A stretch of 64,000 nt of DNA from Rhizobium rhizogenes (GCF_002005205.3 NZ_CP019702.2:1045501-1109500), one strand, 5' to 3'. Counted from the first letter of the stretch, positions 27,659 through 37,056 are shown. Numbers and translations are program-made. The notes: a model not told the origin generated them from the letters alone.

Positions 27659-28510
27659 TCAGTTCTTCTTGATATTTTCCCAACGCTTGATCAGGTCGGC
27701 ATGGGCGCCGATCCAGTCCTGCACGGCCTGGTCCATTGTCTTGCCGTCCTTGACCGCACCATTGATCGCGGTGATATCGGCGATCGGCACGTAGACGCTG
27801 GCCATGACTTCGCGGGCATGCGGATTATCGGCGGAGAAACCCTTCTGGCCGATCCAGTAATAACCCTGCGGCGGCGGGAAGACGCCCTTCGGATCCTTGA
27901 GATATTTCACTTCATATTTCTGGACCATCCATGACGGTTCCCAGACCGTCACCGCGATCCATTCCTTGCGGTCATAGGCCGACTTCAGCGCCGCCGTCAT
28001 GGCCGCGGTGCTGCCTTCCACCAATTGCAGCTTGATGCCGTAGTCCTTGACGGCGTTCGACGCATCCTTCATCAGGCCGGAGCCCGGCTCGATACCGATG
28101 ATCTTGCCGCTGAACTTGTCGCTGTTCTCATTGAGCTGTTCGAGGCTGTCGATCGGCACGTATTTCGGAACCGCGATGCCCTGATAAAGACCGTGCGAAA
28201 CCGGCGAGATCTTCTCGAGGCGGTTCTTGTTCTTGTTCCAGTAATCCTGGGCCACATAGTCGGTCTGCGAGGCCAGAACCTGAATGTCGCCCTTTGCAAG
28301 AGCGGCGTAAGCGATGCCCCATTCGGAGAATTCGGTGACCTTGACGGTATAACCGGAATCTTCAAGGACCTTTTTGGTGATACCGGTAATAGGTGTCAGA
28401 TCCTCCCAGGACAACGTGCCCATGTTGATGGTCTTCTCTTCCGCACGGGCGGGAAGCATGCTCATTCCAATCATGGCGGCGGCGCAAAGCGCCTTCCACA
28501 TCGTCTTCAT
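27659..28510 (-). CDS. Quaternary-amine ABC transporter substrate-binding protein (OpuAC/ProX type)
   Basis: 283 aa. Signal peptide ending near MLPARAEE; mature OpuAC-type protein with the early INMGTLSWEDLTPITGIT region and several tryptophans (EWGIAY, VTVWEPSW, YYWIGQ) of the kind that form aromatic cages for trimethyl- or dimethyl-ammonium groups in ProX/OpuAC/ChoX. This supports a betaine-like ligand. AGGAGTAAGAGCG precedes the ATG. Confidence 0.92.
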   Translation of the reverse strand: MKTMWKALCAAAMIGMSMLPARAEEKTINMGTLSWEDLTPITGITKKVLEDSGYTVKVTEFSEWGIAYAALAKGDIQVLASQTDYVAQDYWNKNKNRLEKISPVSHGLYQGIAVPKYVPIDSLEQLNENSDKFSGKIIGIEPGSGLMKDASNAVKDYGIKLQLVEGSTAAMTAALKSAYDRKEWIAVTVWEPSWMVQKYEVKYLKDPKGVFPPPQGYYWIGQKGFSADNPHAREVMASVYVPIADITAINGAVKDGKTMDQAVQDWIGAHADLIKRWENIKKN

Positions 28511-28588
28511 CGCTCTTACTCCTGGTTTCTTGTTCCCATCTTTATTGAAGCCGCGCCCGGCGCGTGCCTCTTATTGCGCGGCGAAGGT

Positions 28589-29935
28589 TCACCCCTCGCG
28601 GCCTGCACGCAATTCCTGCAATCGGATCACGCCATTGATGCCCAGCCATGCAAACGGCTCGGGCGGTATTCGCGAAGGCTGCGGGTGATCCATGTATCGG
28701 CTGAGTTCCGGGGATGTCGTCCCGGTCGCAAGATCGGCGGCCATGATGCCGGCCAGAGTGCTTTTTACCGTCCCCAGACCGTTCTCACAGCAGGCGGAGA
28801 ACAGCCCCTCCTCCACCTCGCCGAAGGCGGGCGCATGGTTGCGGCTGAGGCAGAGACGCCCGGCCCAGCTATGCTCGAAACCGATCTGCGCCAGTTCCGG
28901 GAAACGGGCATCGAGCGAACGGCGATGTTCCTCTTTCATCCTCGCCATCCGGTGCTCACCAACGGCAACCTTCGTCTCGTAGGTATACTTGGTGCGGATG
29001 ACGATCCGCGAAACGCCATTGGTGGTAATCTTGCGAATGGTTGCTCCCATCGCGTCTGCGGGAAGCAGCGCCCAGCGATCCCGGCCGGAAACCGAAGAGC
29101 CGGACGCACCAGCGGGGAAACCGGCCGTCATCGAGGCATAGGCGAAGATATGCATCAGCCGGCCGCCGAAATGGCCGAAATCGTCGATATGTCCGTTGAC
29201 GCCGAGAATAACCTTTGTGGCACTGACCGATCCGGCAGGAGACGAAGCGGTCCAACGTCCATCCTTCCGTGTAAGCGATGTGACCGGCGAGCGTTCGAAA
29301 ATCTCGATCTTGTCCGCCAGGCCGGCAGCGAACTGGCGCACATAATCGGCGGGCTGGATCAGCACTGTTCCCGGCGTATAGAGCCCGCCGAGATAATAGC
29401 TTGACCCGGTAAGTTCCCGCATTTCCTGTGCGTCGAGAAACAGGTGTTTCTCACCGGCCGCCTTCAGCGACTGGCCAAAATTCTCGTTCAGCTTCATGCC
29501 GCGCCGGGTGGCCGCCGCATTGGTCTTGCCCGCCGGATCGAAAGTCTCGCGCGACATTCCATAGTCCTGCGCCGCGTCTTTCGCGAAAGCGATGGCAAAG
29601 CGGTTCTGTGCCATCTCCACCCGCGTCGCCTCGGCTCCGCCGCTGGAATATTCGCTTGCGGAAAGATTATGCGGAACATCGATCATGAAACCGGAATTAC
29701 GGCCTGACGTGCCCTTGCCGATTTCACCCGCATCCACCAGCACGATTTTTTCACCGGGGCGAAGCGCCTGCAGACGCCGGGCCGCCGAAAGGCCGGCAAA
29801 ACCCGCGCCGATAACCAGCCAATCTGCCGATACGGCACTTTCAAGCCTTTTAAGCGGGAAAGGGCGCTGGCTGATCGCCTCCCAACCGGAGACGCCGTTT
29901 TCGACTGGAAGACGTCTCACGGTTCCTGTTGTCAT
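28589..29935 (-). CDS. FAD-dependent amine/amino-acid oxidase (DAO family)
   Basis: 448 aa. FAD-binding motif VIGAGFAGLSAARRL near residues 41-55, with the acidic ribose-binding end IVLVDAGEIG and the family phrase GTSGRNSGFMID. It resembles OrdL/PuuB-like oxidases that act on secondary amines or D-amino acids. In hydroxyproline pathways this family oxidises cis-4-hydroxy-D-proline; it could also demethylate an N-methyl amine. The start overlaps the ALDH stop (ATGA), so the two are coupled. Cytoplasmic or membrane-peripheral. Confidence 0.88.
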   Translation of the reverse strand: MTTGTVRRLPVENGVSGWEAISQRPFPLKRLESAVSADWLVIGAGFAGLSAARRLQALRPGEKIVLVDAGEIGKGTSGRNSGFMIDVPHNLSASEYSSGGAEATRVEMAQNRFAIAFAKDAAQDYGMSRETFDPAGKTNAAATRRGMKLNENFGQSLKAAGEKHLFLDAQEMRELTGSSYYLGGLYTPGTVLIQPADYVRQFAAGLADKIEIFERSPVTSLTRKDGRWTASSPAGSVSATKVILGVNGHIDDFGHFGGRLMHIFAYASMTAGFPAGASGSSVSGRDRWALLPADAMGATIRKITTNGVSRIVIRTKYTYETKVAVGEHRMARMKEEHRRSLDARFPELAQIGFEHSWAGRLCLSRNHAPAFGEVEEGLFSACCENGLGTVKSTLAGIMAADLATGTTSPELSRYMDHPQPSRIPPEPFAWLGINGVIRLQELRAGREG

Positions 29936-31449
29936 CTGACCGTCTCGTCCACGGAGCGCTCGGAAACATCGATCCAGATCGTTTTCAGCTCGCAGTAATT
30001 GTCATGGGCGAAGACAGACTTGTCGCGACCACCGAAACCGGATTCCTTGTAGCCACCAAATGGCGTGCTGGCGTCACCTTCGCCGAAGCAGTTGACGGTG
30101 ACGACGCCGGCACGGATTTCACGCGACAGCCTGATGGCGTGTCGCAGACTGCCGGTATAGACCGAGGCCGTCAGTCCGTAATTGGTGTCGTTGGCGAGCG
30201 CGACAGCCTCGGCCAGCGTGTTGAACGTCGTCACAGACAGGATCGGCCCGAAAATTTCCTCCTGGAACAGCCGGCTTTTCGGCGTAACGCCATCAACAAC
30301 GGTCGGCTCCACAAAGGCGCCATTCTGTGTATCGCCGCCATGGACGACCGACAGTTTCTCCGCCCTGGCGTCCTCAAGGAACGAGGTCACCTTGTCGAAA
30401 TGCGCCTTGTTGACCAGCGCGCCGATGCGGTTTTCCGGATCAAGCGGATCACCCGTTTTCCACTCCCGCAGATAAGCGCCGATCCTGTTCAGAAGATCGT
30501 CCTTGACCTTCGAATGGACGATCAGGCGCGAGGTGGCCGAGCAATTTTCGCCCATGTTCCAGAAGGCGCCGTTGACGACCTGTTCGGCAACCAGATCAAG
30601 GTCCTCGGCATCATCGAGAACGACTGCCGGGTTCTTGCCTCCGCATTCCAGTACGACCTTCTTGAGGTTGGAATCGGCGGCATAACGCAGAAAGCGGCGG
30701 CCGGTCGGCGTCGAGCCCGTGAAAGCGACCATGTCGACATCCATATGCAGGCCGAGTGGTTCGCCCACATCCTTGCCACTACCGGTGACGACATTGAAAA
30801 CACCGGCCGGAATTCCGGCTTCATGCGCGAGTTCCGCAACCCGAAGCGTGGTGAGTGTCGTGTCTTCCGCCGGCTTGACGACGACGGAACAACCGGCGGC
30901 CAGCGCCGGGCCGATCTTCCAGGCCAGCATCAGCAGCGGGAAGTTCCATGGCAATACACATCCAACGACGCCGATCGGCTCGCGCAGGATCATGGTCAGC
31001 GCATTGGAGCCGACAGGGGCAGTGTTGTCGTAGAGCTTGTCGATCAGCTCGGCGTGCCAGCGCAACGTATGAATGGTGTCGGGAATATCGACCGTCTGGC
31101 ACTCGCGCACCGGCTTGCCACTATCGAGACTTTCCATGACCGCCAGCTCGTGACGGTTCTCTTCGATAAGCTTTGCGAGCCTGAGGAGTACGGTCTTGCG
31201 CTCGCCCGGATGTTGCAGACGCCAGCGACCGTCATCGAATGCATCGCGTGCCTTGAGAACCGCGAGATCGACATCCGTGCTGTCGCATGCGGCAATCTTT
31301 GCAAGCGTTTCGCCGTTTGCCGGGTTCTTGGTCTTGAATGTCTTGCCGGAACTGGCCGGACGGAATGCGCCATCGATAAAAGCGCCCGTCGGAAACTGGA
31401 GATCGGCGGCAATCGCCTTGTATTCGGCGGCGGTCAACGGTTCATGCAT
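29932..31449 (-). CDS. NAD-dependent aldehyde dehydrogenase
   Basis: 505 aa, full-length ALDH. NAD site FTGSTPTGRR, general base Glu in VLECGGKNP, catalytic Cys in WNMGENCSATSRL. It resembles PuuC and betaine-aldehyde type enzymes. In a hydroxyproline-type pathway the expected job is oxidation of 2-oxoglutarate semialdehyde to 2-oxoglutarate, after the lyase encoded just upstream. It overlaps that gene by 8 bases and the oxidase gene by 4. Substrate is inferred from context only. Confidence 0.92.
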   Translation of the reverse strand: MHEPLTAAEYKAIAADLQFPTGAFIDGAFRPASSGKTFKTKNPANGETLAKIAACDSTDVDLAVLKARDAFDDGRWRLQHPGERKTVLLRLAKLIEENRHELAVMESLDSGKPVRECQTVDIPDTIHTLRWHAELIDKLYDNTAPVGSNALTMILREPIGVVGCVLPWNFPLLMLAWKIGPALAAGCSVVVKPAEDTTLTTLRVAELAHEAGIPAGVFNVVTGSGKDVGEPLGLHMDVDMVAFTGSTPTGRRFLRYAADSNLKKVVLECGGKNPAVVLDDAEDLDLVAEQVVNGAFWNMGENCSATSRLIVHSKVKDDLLNRIGAYLREWKTGDPLDPENRIGALVNKAHFDKVTSFLEDARAEKLSVVHGGDTQNGAFVEPTVVDGVTPKSRLFQEEIFGPILSVTTFNTLAEAVALANDTNYGLTASVYTGSLRHAIRLSREIRAGVVTVNCFGEGDASTPFGGYKESGFGGRDKSVFAHDNYCELKTIWIDVSERSVDETVR

Positions 31450-32356
31450 GACGATTGGCTCCCGACGTGATCTGGCCGACGGTGCGCTTCAGCGTGGCGA
31501 CAACCGTTTCTAGGGTTCGTTTTTCTTCGGAATTGAGCGGACGCAGCGGGGCGCGAACCGGCCCCGACTTGAGGCCAATGATCTCGCAACCATGCTTGAT
31601 CGACTGAACGAACTTGCCGCATTCGAGGAAATCCATGAGCGGCAGCATTGCGGTCATGATCGCGCGCCCCTTGTCGAAATTCTTTTCGATGACGCAGGCC
31701 TCATAGAGCGCGACGTGTTCTTTCGGCAGGAAATTCGAGCCGGCGCAGACCCAGCTTCTGGCGCCCCAGGCGAAGAATTCCAGCGCCTGATCGTCCCAGC
31801 CGCAGGACAGGGCGATATGCGGGAACTTCCGGGCGAGCAGATGAAGGTTCGCCATCTCGCCGGAGCTTTCCTTGATGGCGACGACATTCCGGGACTTGCC
31901 GACGCGCGAGAAATATTCCTCACCCATCATCACGCCCATGCGTGCCGGATAATTGTAGAGCATGATCGGCAGATTGGCGGCGCGGTCGACGGCAAGCGCG
32001 TGAACCGCGTTCTCGCGCTCGGTCGGCAGCGCGTAGGGCGGGGTCGAAACCAGAATTGCATCGGCGCCGATCTCTTTGGCCGCCTTGGCATATTCAACGG
32101 AATCTTCCGTCCGCGTCGCGCCGGTCCCGATGATCAGAGGCAGCCGGGCGCCGATGACCTGCTTGGCGTGGGCCGCAAGCTCGAAGCGCTCCTGACTTGT
32201 CTGGGCATAATATTCACCGGTGGAACCGCCGACAATGATGCCGTGAACGCCCGCTTCGATCAGCGATTCCAGAACCGCGGCAAATGCTTTCCGGTCGATC
32301 TGTCCACTTTCGTCGAGCGGCGTTATCGCCGGCGTGTAAATCCCCTCAAACTTCAC
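31442..32356 (-). CDS. Dihydrodipicolinate-synthase-family lyase/deaminase
   Basis: 304 aa with a GTG start at 32356 that overlaps the regulator stop (GTGA) and has CTGGAGAAG upstream; the ATG at 32461 would add an unlikely leader. Class-I aldolase-type TIM barrel: GGSTGEYY (43-50), Tyr134/Tyr136 in LYNYPAR and Schiff-base Lys162 in AIKESSG. In hydroxyproline degradation a member of this family deaminates pyrroline-4-hydroxy-2-carboxylate to 2-oxoglutarate semialdehyde. That role fits the oxidase and ALDH next to it; other keto-acid aldolase roles remain possible. Confidence 0.88.
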   Translation of the reverse strand: MKFEGIYTPAITPLDESGQIDRKAFAAVLESLIEAGVHGIIVGGSTGEYYAQTSQERFELAAHAKQVIGARLPLIIGTGATRTEDSVEYAKAAKEIGADAILVSTPPYALPTERENAVHALAVDRAANLPIMLYNYPARMGVMMGEEYFSRVGKSRNVVAIKESSGEMANLHLLARKFPHIALSCGWDDQALEFFAWGARSWVCAGSNFLPKEHVALYEACVIEKNFDKGRAIMTAMLPLMDFLECGKFVQSIKHGCEIIGLKSGPVRAPLRPLNSEEKRTLETVVATLKRTVGQITSGANRHA

Positions 32357-33069
32357 GATGACTTCTCCAGTGATTGCATGGTCGGACCACCGAGAACCGC
32401 ATCGGCCTTGATCCCCTGCGGCGCGATGAACATTTCCATGTTCTCGCGCGACAGCTCCCAATGTTCGAAAACGAGGTCGACGACTGCATCCTCGTCGTGA
32501 GCGCTGAGTGCCTCGATGAAACTGTCATGATGTTCGACCGCCAATTGCAGGCGCCGTTTCATGTCCTGGTTCCGGGGCCGAAAGAATGTGTGACCGATGC
32601 GCGCGTGATCGATGAGAAGACGGCCAAGGCTCGGCTGAAGATAGGCGTTGGCCGACATTTCGCCGAAAATTTCATGGAAGCGATTGTTCTGCAGAACCAT
32701 GTCCAGCGCATCCTCGTCGCCGCTGGCTTTGCGGAACCGCTCCTGGGTCTCCTTCAGGTCGGCAAGCTGGACCGGCTTGAAATTCTGCACCGCCAACCGC
32801 CCGATCGCCGCATAAATCATCGGCGCGACCTGGAAGAAGTTGCGAAGCGTCGTGTGGTTCATCGGGATGACACGCGCGCCCCGGTTCTCACGAATATCGA
32901 TATATCCCTCGCCGGCCAGCCGACGAAAAATGTCACGCACCGGTGTCCGGGACAGGCCGTAATGTTCGCTCAGGGACACTTCATCGAGATCCGCGTCCGG
33001 ATCGAGCTCCATCGTCAGAATCTGCCGCTTCAGATCCTCATAGAGACTGCTCTTAACGGTCTTCGCCAT
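32353..33069 (-). CDS. GntR-family regulator (FCD type), first gene of the betaine-type operon
   Basis: 238 aa from the ATG at 33069, which has GGAG 7 bases upstream; the frame opens at 33114. Winged HTH (about 5-72; VSLSEHYGLSRTPVRDIFRRL) and FCD domain with NRFHEIFGEM and VEHHDSFIEAL histidine segments. It leads the operon, coupled to the lyase gene, and a perfect palindrome lies about 70 bases before the start. It is probably autoregulated and responds to a pathway intermediate. Confidence 0.9.
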   Translation of the reverse strand: MAKTVKSSLYEDLKRQILTMELDPDADLDEVSLSEHYGLSRTPVRDIFRRLAGEGYIDIRENRGARVIPMNHTTLRNFFQVAPMIYAAIGRLAVQNFKPVQLADLKETQERFRKASGDEDALDMVLQNNRFHEIFGEMSANAYLQPSLGRLLIDHARIGHTFFRPRNQDMKRRLQLAVEHHDSFIEALSAHDEDAVVDLVFEHWELSRENMEMFIAPQGIKADAVLGGPTMQSLEKSS

Positions 33070-33138
33070 CGCGTAACTCCGAGCTTCCTGATGTTGATGA
33101 AGCGAAGATTGCACGGGGAAAACGGAACGTCAAGCGAT

Positions 33139-33157
33139 TGTGTACTTAAAGTACACA
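33139..33157. promoter_or_regulatory. Perfect 9-1-9 palindrome, probable GntR operator
   Basis: TGTGTACTTAAAGTACACA, perfect inverted repeat in the promoter of the long minus-strand operon. TGTAC...GTACA cores are typical of FCD-type GntR operators. The AT-rich flanks (33158-33185) probably contain the promoter. Confidence 0.75.
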
Positions 33158-33741
33158 TTAGGTGCAATTTAAAAATACATTTTGAAAGTGGCGCAGCGAA
33201 GACCGAGGCTGGACCTCGTTGAAAACAATCAAAAAGAGATGCGGTGACGGCCTCTCCAGCCAGTACTCAAAGGGATATCGTGCCGCTACAGCCAGATCTA
33301 TCGTATCCACGGCGACGTCTGCACGCCTCTCGATTGAAGCCATGATATCCGAGACCCACGCATGCCGTGCGGGACAGTTGTTTTACACTGCCGCATACGC
33401 CCAATATGTTCATGGCCTGCCTCATTGGCAGTCAATTTGTAATTCCCATCCATTTCATGGATTCAAAAGATGCAAGTTCCAAAGTGACCCGACTTTGGGG
33501 AAGGCAATCTTGCAAGGCTGCGTTTCAACGCAACGTCGGGAGCCATATGCCCGGAATTGACCATTGCCATTCAGATCGGAGCGGAAGGGAAGGTCGCGAC
33601 CAGCAACATCGGCGAGGCGACATTGCTGGTGATCTCGCAGTACAAGATACGGTCTTGGAAATATTCTGATCAACGCCGAAGCTGGGAGCAACGCTCCTTC
33701 GGCATCACGCGCGACCGGCCGCGTCAATCATCCAAGAAAAT
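33158..33741. other. Gene-poor stretch between two minus-strand operons
   Basis: About 580 bases downstream of the LysR gene and upstream of the GntR operon. Open frames of 60-150 codons exist on both strands (for example 33158-33343 on minus and 33557-34003 on plus), but none has a ribosome site or family features I recognise. It may contain degraded coding sequence. Confidence 0.45.
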
Positions 33742-34689
33742 TCAGTCGAACAATTGGACCTGCGAGATTTTGTCGTACACCACCGCATGCGGAATATCTA
33801 CCGCCATTCGTCTGGCTGTGGCCACCAGTTGCTCCACCTCGAAGATGACCGGCCGGCCGGCCGCCGTTACGAGGCCCCACTGGAACGGTATGTGGAATGA
33901 GAGAGGCAGAACGCGGACACCCTCCACCGGCAGACCCCAGAGGGTGATCGATTCGACTATTGCGACACCGATCCCCATGCGCGCCAGCGAGAGGGAAACA
34001 TAGGTGGCGTTGCTGTCGATCACGGACGAAAGGTCTACGCCGAGACTGGAGAGTGCATTGTTAATCCGCATGCGGAGGCGGAAGGGGTTTGCTGAAGCGA
34101 TAAGCCGGTTCCCGGCAAGGTCTTCCGCGGAAATCATCGCCTTTTGCGCCAGGGGATGATCCTGCGCCACCACGGCCACGCACGGTACTTCGCCCAGCCA
34201 GTGGATATCGATGCCGGGATTATCGAGCGGAAGGCTGACCGCGCCCAGATCCGCCGTGCCCGCCATAACGGCCTGAACGACATTTTCCGAGGATATGCTT
34301 TGCAGATGCACATGATCGGGAAACCGGTCCACCGGCAAGGCGGCCAGCGCCCTTGGCAAAAGGCTGGATGCAATCGCCGGGATGGCTGCCACCTCGATGG
34401 CTGTGCGACGCGCGGCCTGAATGCGCCTCGCGCTTTCGCTGATTGTTCTAAGGCCCCCGAGGAACAGTTCCGCCTGGGCAAAAAAAGCCACGCCCTTTTC
34501 GGTGGGGTTGATGCGGGGGCCATTGCGATGCAGCAGCGCAAACCCGATTTCGCTTTCAAGGTCCTGAATGAGACGCGTCACGACGGGTTGAGACTTGCCC
34601 AGCGCCTTTGCCGCTCCCGTTATGCTACCGATCGAAACCACGGCCACGAAAGCTTCGAGCTGCCGTGTATCGAGATAGTCAGATACCAT
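33742..34689 (-). CDS. LysR-family regulator
   Basis: 315 aa. HTH near residues 22-45 (GAAKALGKSQPVVTRLIQDLE) and the effector domain with VMAGTADLGAVSLP and LARMGIGVAIVE segments. It lies 65 bases after the carboxylesterase gene in the same direction, so it is either the last gene of that operon or separately transcribed. Probable target is the FAD-monooxygenase/ABC-transporter operon. Confidence 0.88.
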   Translation of the reverse strand: MVSDYLDTRQLEAFVAVVSIGSITGAAKALGKSQPVVTRLIQDLESEIGFALLHRNGPRINPTEKGVAFFAQAELFLGGLRTISESARRIQAARRTAIEVAAIPAIASSLLPRALAALPVDRFPDHVHLQSISSENVVQAVMAGTADLGAVSLPLDNPGIDIHWLGEVPCVAVVAQDHPLAQKAMISAEDLAGNRLIASANPFRLRMRINNALSSLGVDLSSVIDSNATYVSLSLARMGIGVAIVESITLWGLPVEGVRVLPLSFHIPFQWGLVTAAGRPVIFEVEQLVATARRMAVDIPHAVVYDKISQVQLFD

Positions 34690-34754
34690 TTTCCACTCCG
34701 CCCCGAGACATGTGCTTCTTCCGTATCATCAACGCGCTATACCGGCCCGCGATC

Positions 34755-36257
34755 TCAATGGCCAGCCGGTTCGCCGGTCTCCAGCCAAAGCGCCTCACGC
34801 CCGTCAAAGGGGTCGATAGTAACGCCAAACCCCACCGGACCCGCTCGCAGAACCATTGGTTTTTCGGCACGATAAAGCGGCCACTCACCATTCGGAGCGG
34901 CGGGCCGCTCATCCTTTATAAATGAAGCCCACAGATCGTGGATCGCTGTTGCGAAACGCGCGTCCGCCACCCGCTGACGCTGAGGCAACTCGCGGCAGTC
35001 GAAGCCATCGCGATACCAGACCGGGCCGACCTCCGCCCCGTGTGGCGCGCCCAGTTCATCGGCACCCAGCGAGCCGTAGAGATATTTATAGACAGGATTG
35101 AAACGGGCATGCAGCTTGGCAAAACGAATGGCCGGAAGCTGGAAGACCAGATCGCCGGCCACCGCCCGCCATATGCCGCGAGGACTATGGTTCGGCAGGA
35201 TGCGGCGATAACGTTCGACAATGCCGGAACCGCTAAAACCGCAGGGCAGCACGCGTTCATGCAGAAGCTCCGCACAGAGCACGAAATCCATCTCCGGCTG
35301 CGCTGTCGCGTGGGTGACATATTCCCCCGTCGTACAGCCGATCATCATCGGCACGGCGGCGGTGCGCCCCATATGCGCGGCGGTTTCAGGATGTTCCGGC
35401 AGGCTCACGCCATCGATGACCGGAACAAAAGGCACACCGAGCATCGACGCCGCCCCGTCTCGGGCAAAATCGTGCTGTTCATAGGACTGGTTGCAGAGAT
35501 CGCGCTGGATTTCGAGCAGCCGGTGCATGGGCAGGGCCTCAAGCGCGGCATCGCCGGTATTGGCAACCGCCAGAAATCGCTGCCTCAGCTTCCCGGCATC
35601 CTCCATGCAGGCGACCCCCGTACTTGCCCCGCTTTGCGGCATGGCCCGATGGAAAAGCCCCTGGGCTTGCGGCATGGCCATCAGCGTCGCGACCGCGAAG
35701 CCGCCCGCCGAGCGCCCCGCCAGCGTCACCCGATCGGGATCACCTCCGAAGGCGGCAACATTGTCGCGCACCCATTCGAGTGCTGCGACAAGATCGAGCA
35801 GACCGCGATTGTCGGGCTTGCCTTCGAGATGAAGGAAACCGAGCGCACCCAGGCGGTAATTGACCGTGACCTCGACAATGCCGCTGGCCGCGAAAGCGCC
35901 GCTCTGCAGCACCGGTTCATTGGCCGAACCGACCGCATAACCGCCGCCATGGATCCAGAACAGCACCGGCGCCCTGCCCGCCGGATCGGGCGTGCGGATA
36001 TTGACGGTGAGGAAATCCTCGCCGAAGGCCAGTTTCGAGGTCGCGGCAGTGCCCACCGGGCCGTAGGTGGGAATTTGCGGACAGACGGGGCCAAGCCGGG
36101 TCGCGTCCCGTGCGCCCTGCCATGGCGGCACAGGCTGCGGCGCTTCGAAGCGGCGTTCGGACGTGACGGGCGCGGCATAGGGCACACCGAGAAAGGCGTG
36201 AATTCCGTTTTCCAGACTGCCCCGCAATGTACCGGCTGCCACTTTCACCATCGTCAT
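34755..36257 (-). CDS. Type-B carboxylesterase, cytoplasmic
   Basis: 500 aa alpha/beta hydrolase of the carboxylesterase/cholinesterase family. Oxyanion loop HGGG (103-106), nucleophile Ser183 in GRSAGG, and a probable catalytic His in GAPHGAEVG. The usual nucleophile context is GESAGG; here Arg replaces Glu. No signal peptide, so it is intracellular and probably hydrolyses an ester or amide imported by the ABC transporter encoded just upstream (one-base gap after the permease stop). Confidence 0.88.
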   Translation of the reverse strand: MTMVKVAAGTLRGSLENGIHAFLGVPYAAPVTSERRFEAPQPVPPWQGARDATRLGPVCPQIPTYGPVGTAATSKLAFGEDFLTVNIRTPDPAGRAPVLFWIHGGGYAVGSANEPVLQSGAFAASGIVEVTVNYRLGALGFLHLEGKPDNRGLLDLVAALEWVRDNVAAFGGDPDRVTLAGRSAGGFAVATLMAMPQAQGLFHRAMPQSGASTGVACMEDAGKLRQRFLAVANTGDAALEALPMHRLLEIQRDLCNQSYEQHDFARDGAASMLGVPFVPVIDGVSLPEHPETAAHMGRTAAVPMMIGCTTGEYVTHATAQPEMDFVLCAELLHERVLPCGFSGSGIVERYRRILPNHSPRGIWRAVAGDLVFQLPAIRFAKLHARFNPVYKYLYGSLGADELGAPHGAEVGPVWYRDGFDCRELPQRQRVADARFATAIHDLWASFIKDERPAAPNGEWPLYRAEKPMVLRAGPVGFGVTIDPFDGREALWLETGEPAGH

Positions 36258-36258
36258 G

Positions 36259-37047
36259 TCACAGCACCTTGCGCAGCCCGATCAGCCGCTCGACCGCCAC
36301 CACCACCACAACCGAAATCAGGATGAGGATGACGGACAGAGCGGCAATCTGCGGATCGGTGGAATATTCCAGATAATGGTAGATTTCGGTCGGCAGCGTC
36401 GAGGATTTGACCGAGACGATGAAAAGCGAGATCGTCGCTTCGTCGAAAGAAATCAGGAAGGCGATGACGGCACCGGCGATGAGGCCCGGCCGGACCAGCG
36501 GCAAGGTGATGCGCCACAGCACCATGGCGGGCGATGCGCCGTGAACGCGCGCCGCCTCCTCGACACGGCGATCCACCGCCATCAGGCTCATGGTGATGGT
36601 GCGCACCGTATAGGGCGTGGTGATGCCGAGATGCGCGAGGAAAATGCCGGTATAGCTGTCCAGCAGGCCAAGCGGCCCAAGCACCAGCATCACGCCGACG
36701 GCGAGCACGATATGCGGCACGAGGAAGGGTGCGAGGATGAGGAAATTGATCGCGCCCTTGCCGCGGAATTCGTGCCGTGAGAGCGCCAGCGACAGAAGCA
36801 GCCCCGCAAAGATCGAGACGAAACCGACAAGCAGGCCGATGCCGAGGCTGCGCCAGAAGGCGGAAATGAATTTGGCATTGGCGAAAACCTTGGCATAGGA
36901 ACCGAAGGACAGGCTTTCCGGCGGAAAAGCCAGATATTGCCGCGTATCGAAGGAAATGATCAGGACGACGATGATCGGCGCCAGAAGAAACAGATAGAGC
37001 AGTGTCAGCAGAAGCGCGTGGGCGAAGCGTCCGAATTTTGTGTCCAT
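36259..37047 (-). CDS. ABC transporter permease, PotC type
   Basis: 262 aa, six helices, EAA loop VEEAARVHGASPAMVLWRITLP. Second permease of a spermidine/putrescine-like transporter; nine bases after the PotB-type gene. The same group imports polyamines, opines and other cationic or small organic compounds, so substrate is open. Confidence 0.93.
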   Translation of the reverse strand: MDTKFGRFAHALLLTLLYLFLLAPIIVVLIISFDTRQYLAFPPESLSFGSYAKVFANAKFISAFWRSLGIGLLVGFVSIFAGLLLSLALSRHEFRGKGAINFLILAPFLVPHIVLAVGVMLVLGPLGLLDSYTGIFLAHLGITTPYTVRTITMSLMAVDRRVEEAARVHGASPAMVLWRITLPLVRPGLIAGAVIAFLISFDEATISLFIVSVKSSTLPTEIYHYLEYSTDPQIAALSVILILISVVVVVAVERLIGLRKVL

Positions 37048-37056
37048 GGCCCGGCC

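Noticed and set aside
33158..33343. 61-codon minus-strand frame next to the GntR operator
   Set aside because: No ribosome site and no recognisable family; it begins in gene-free DNA.
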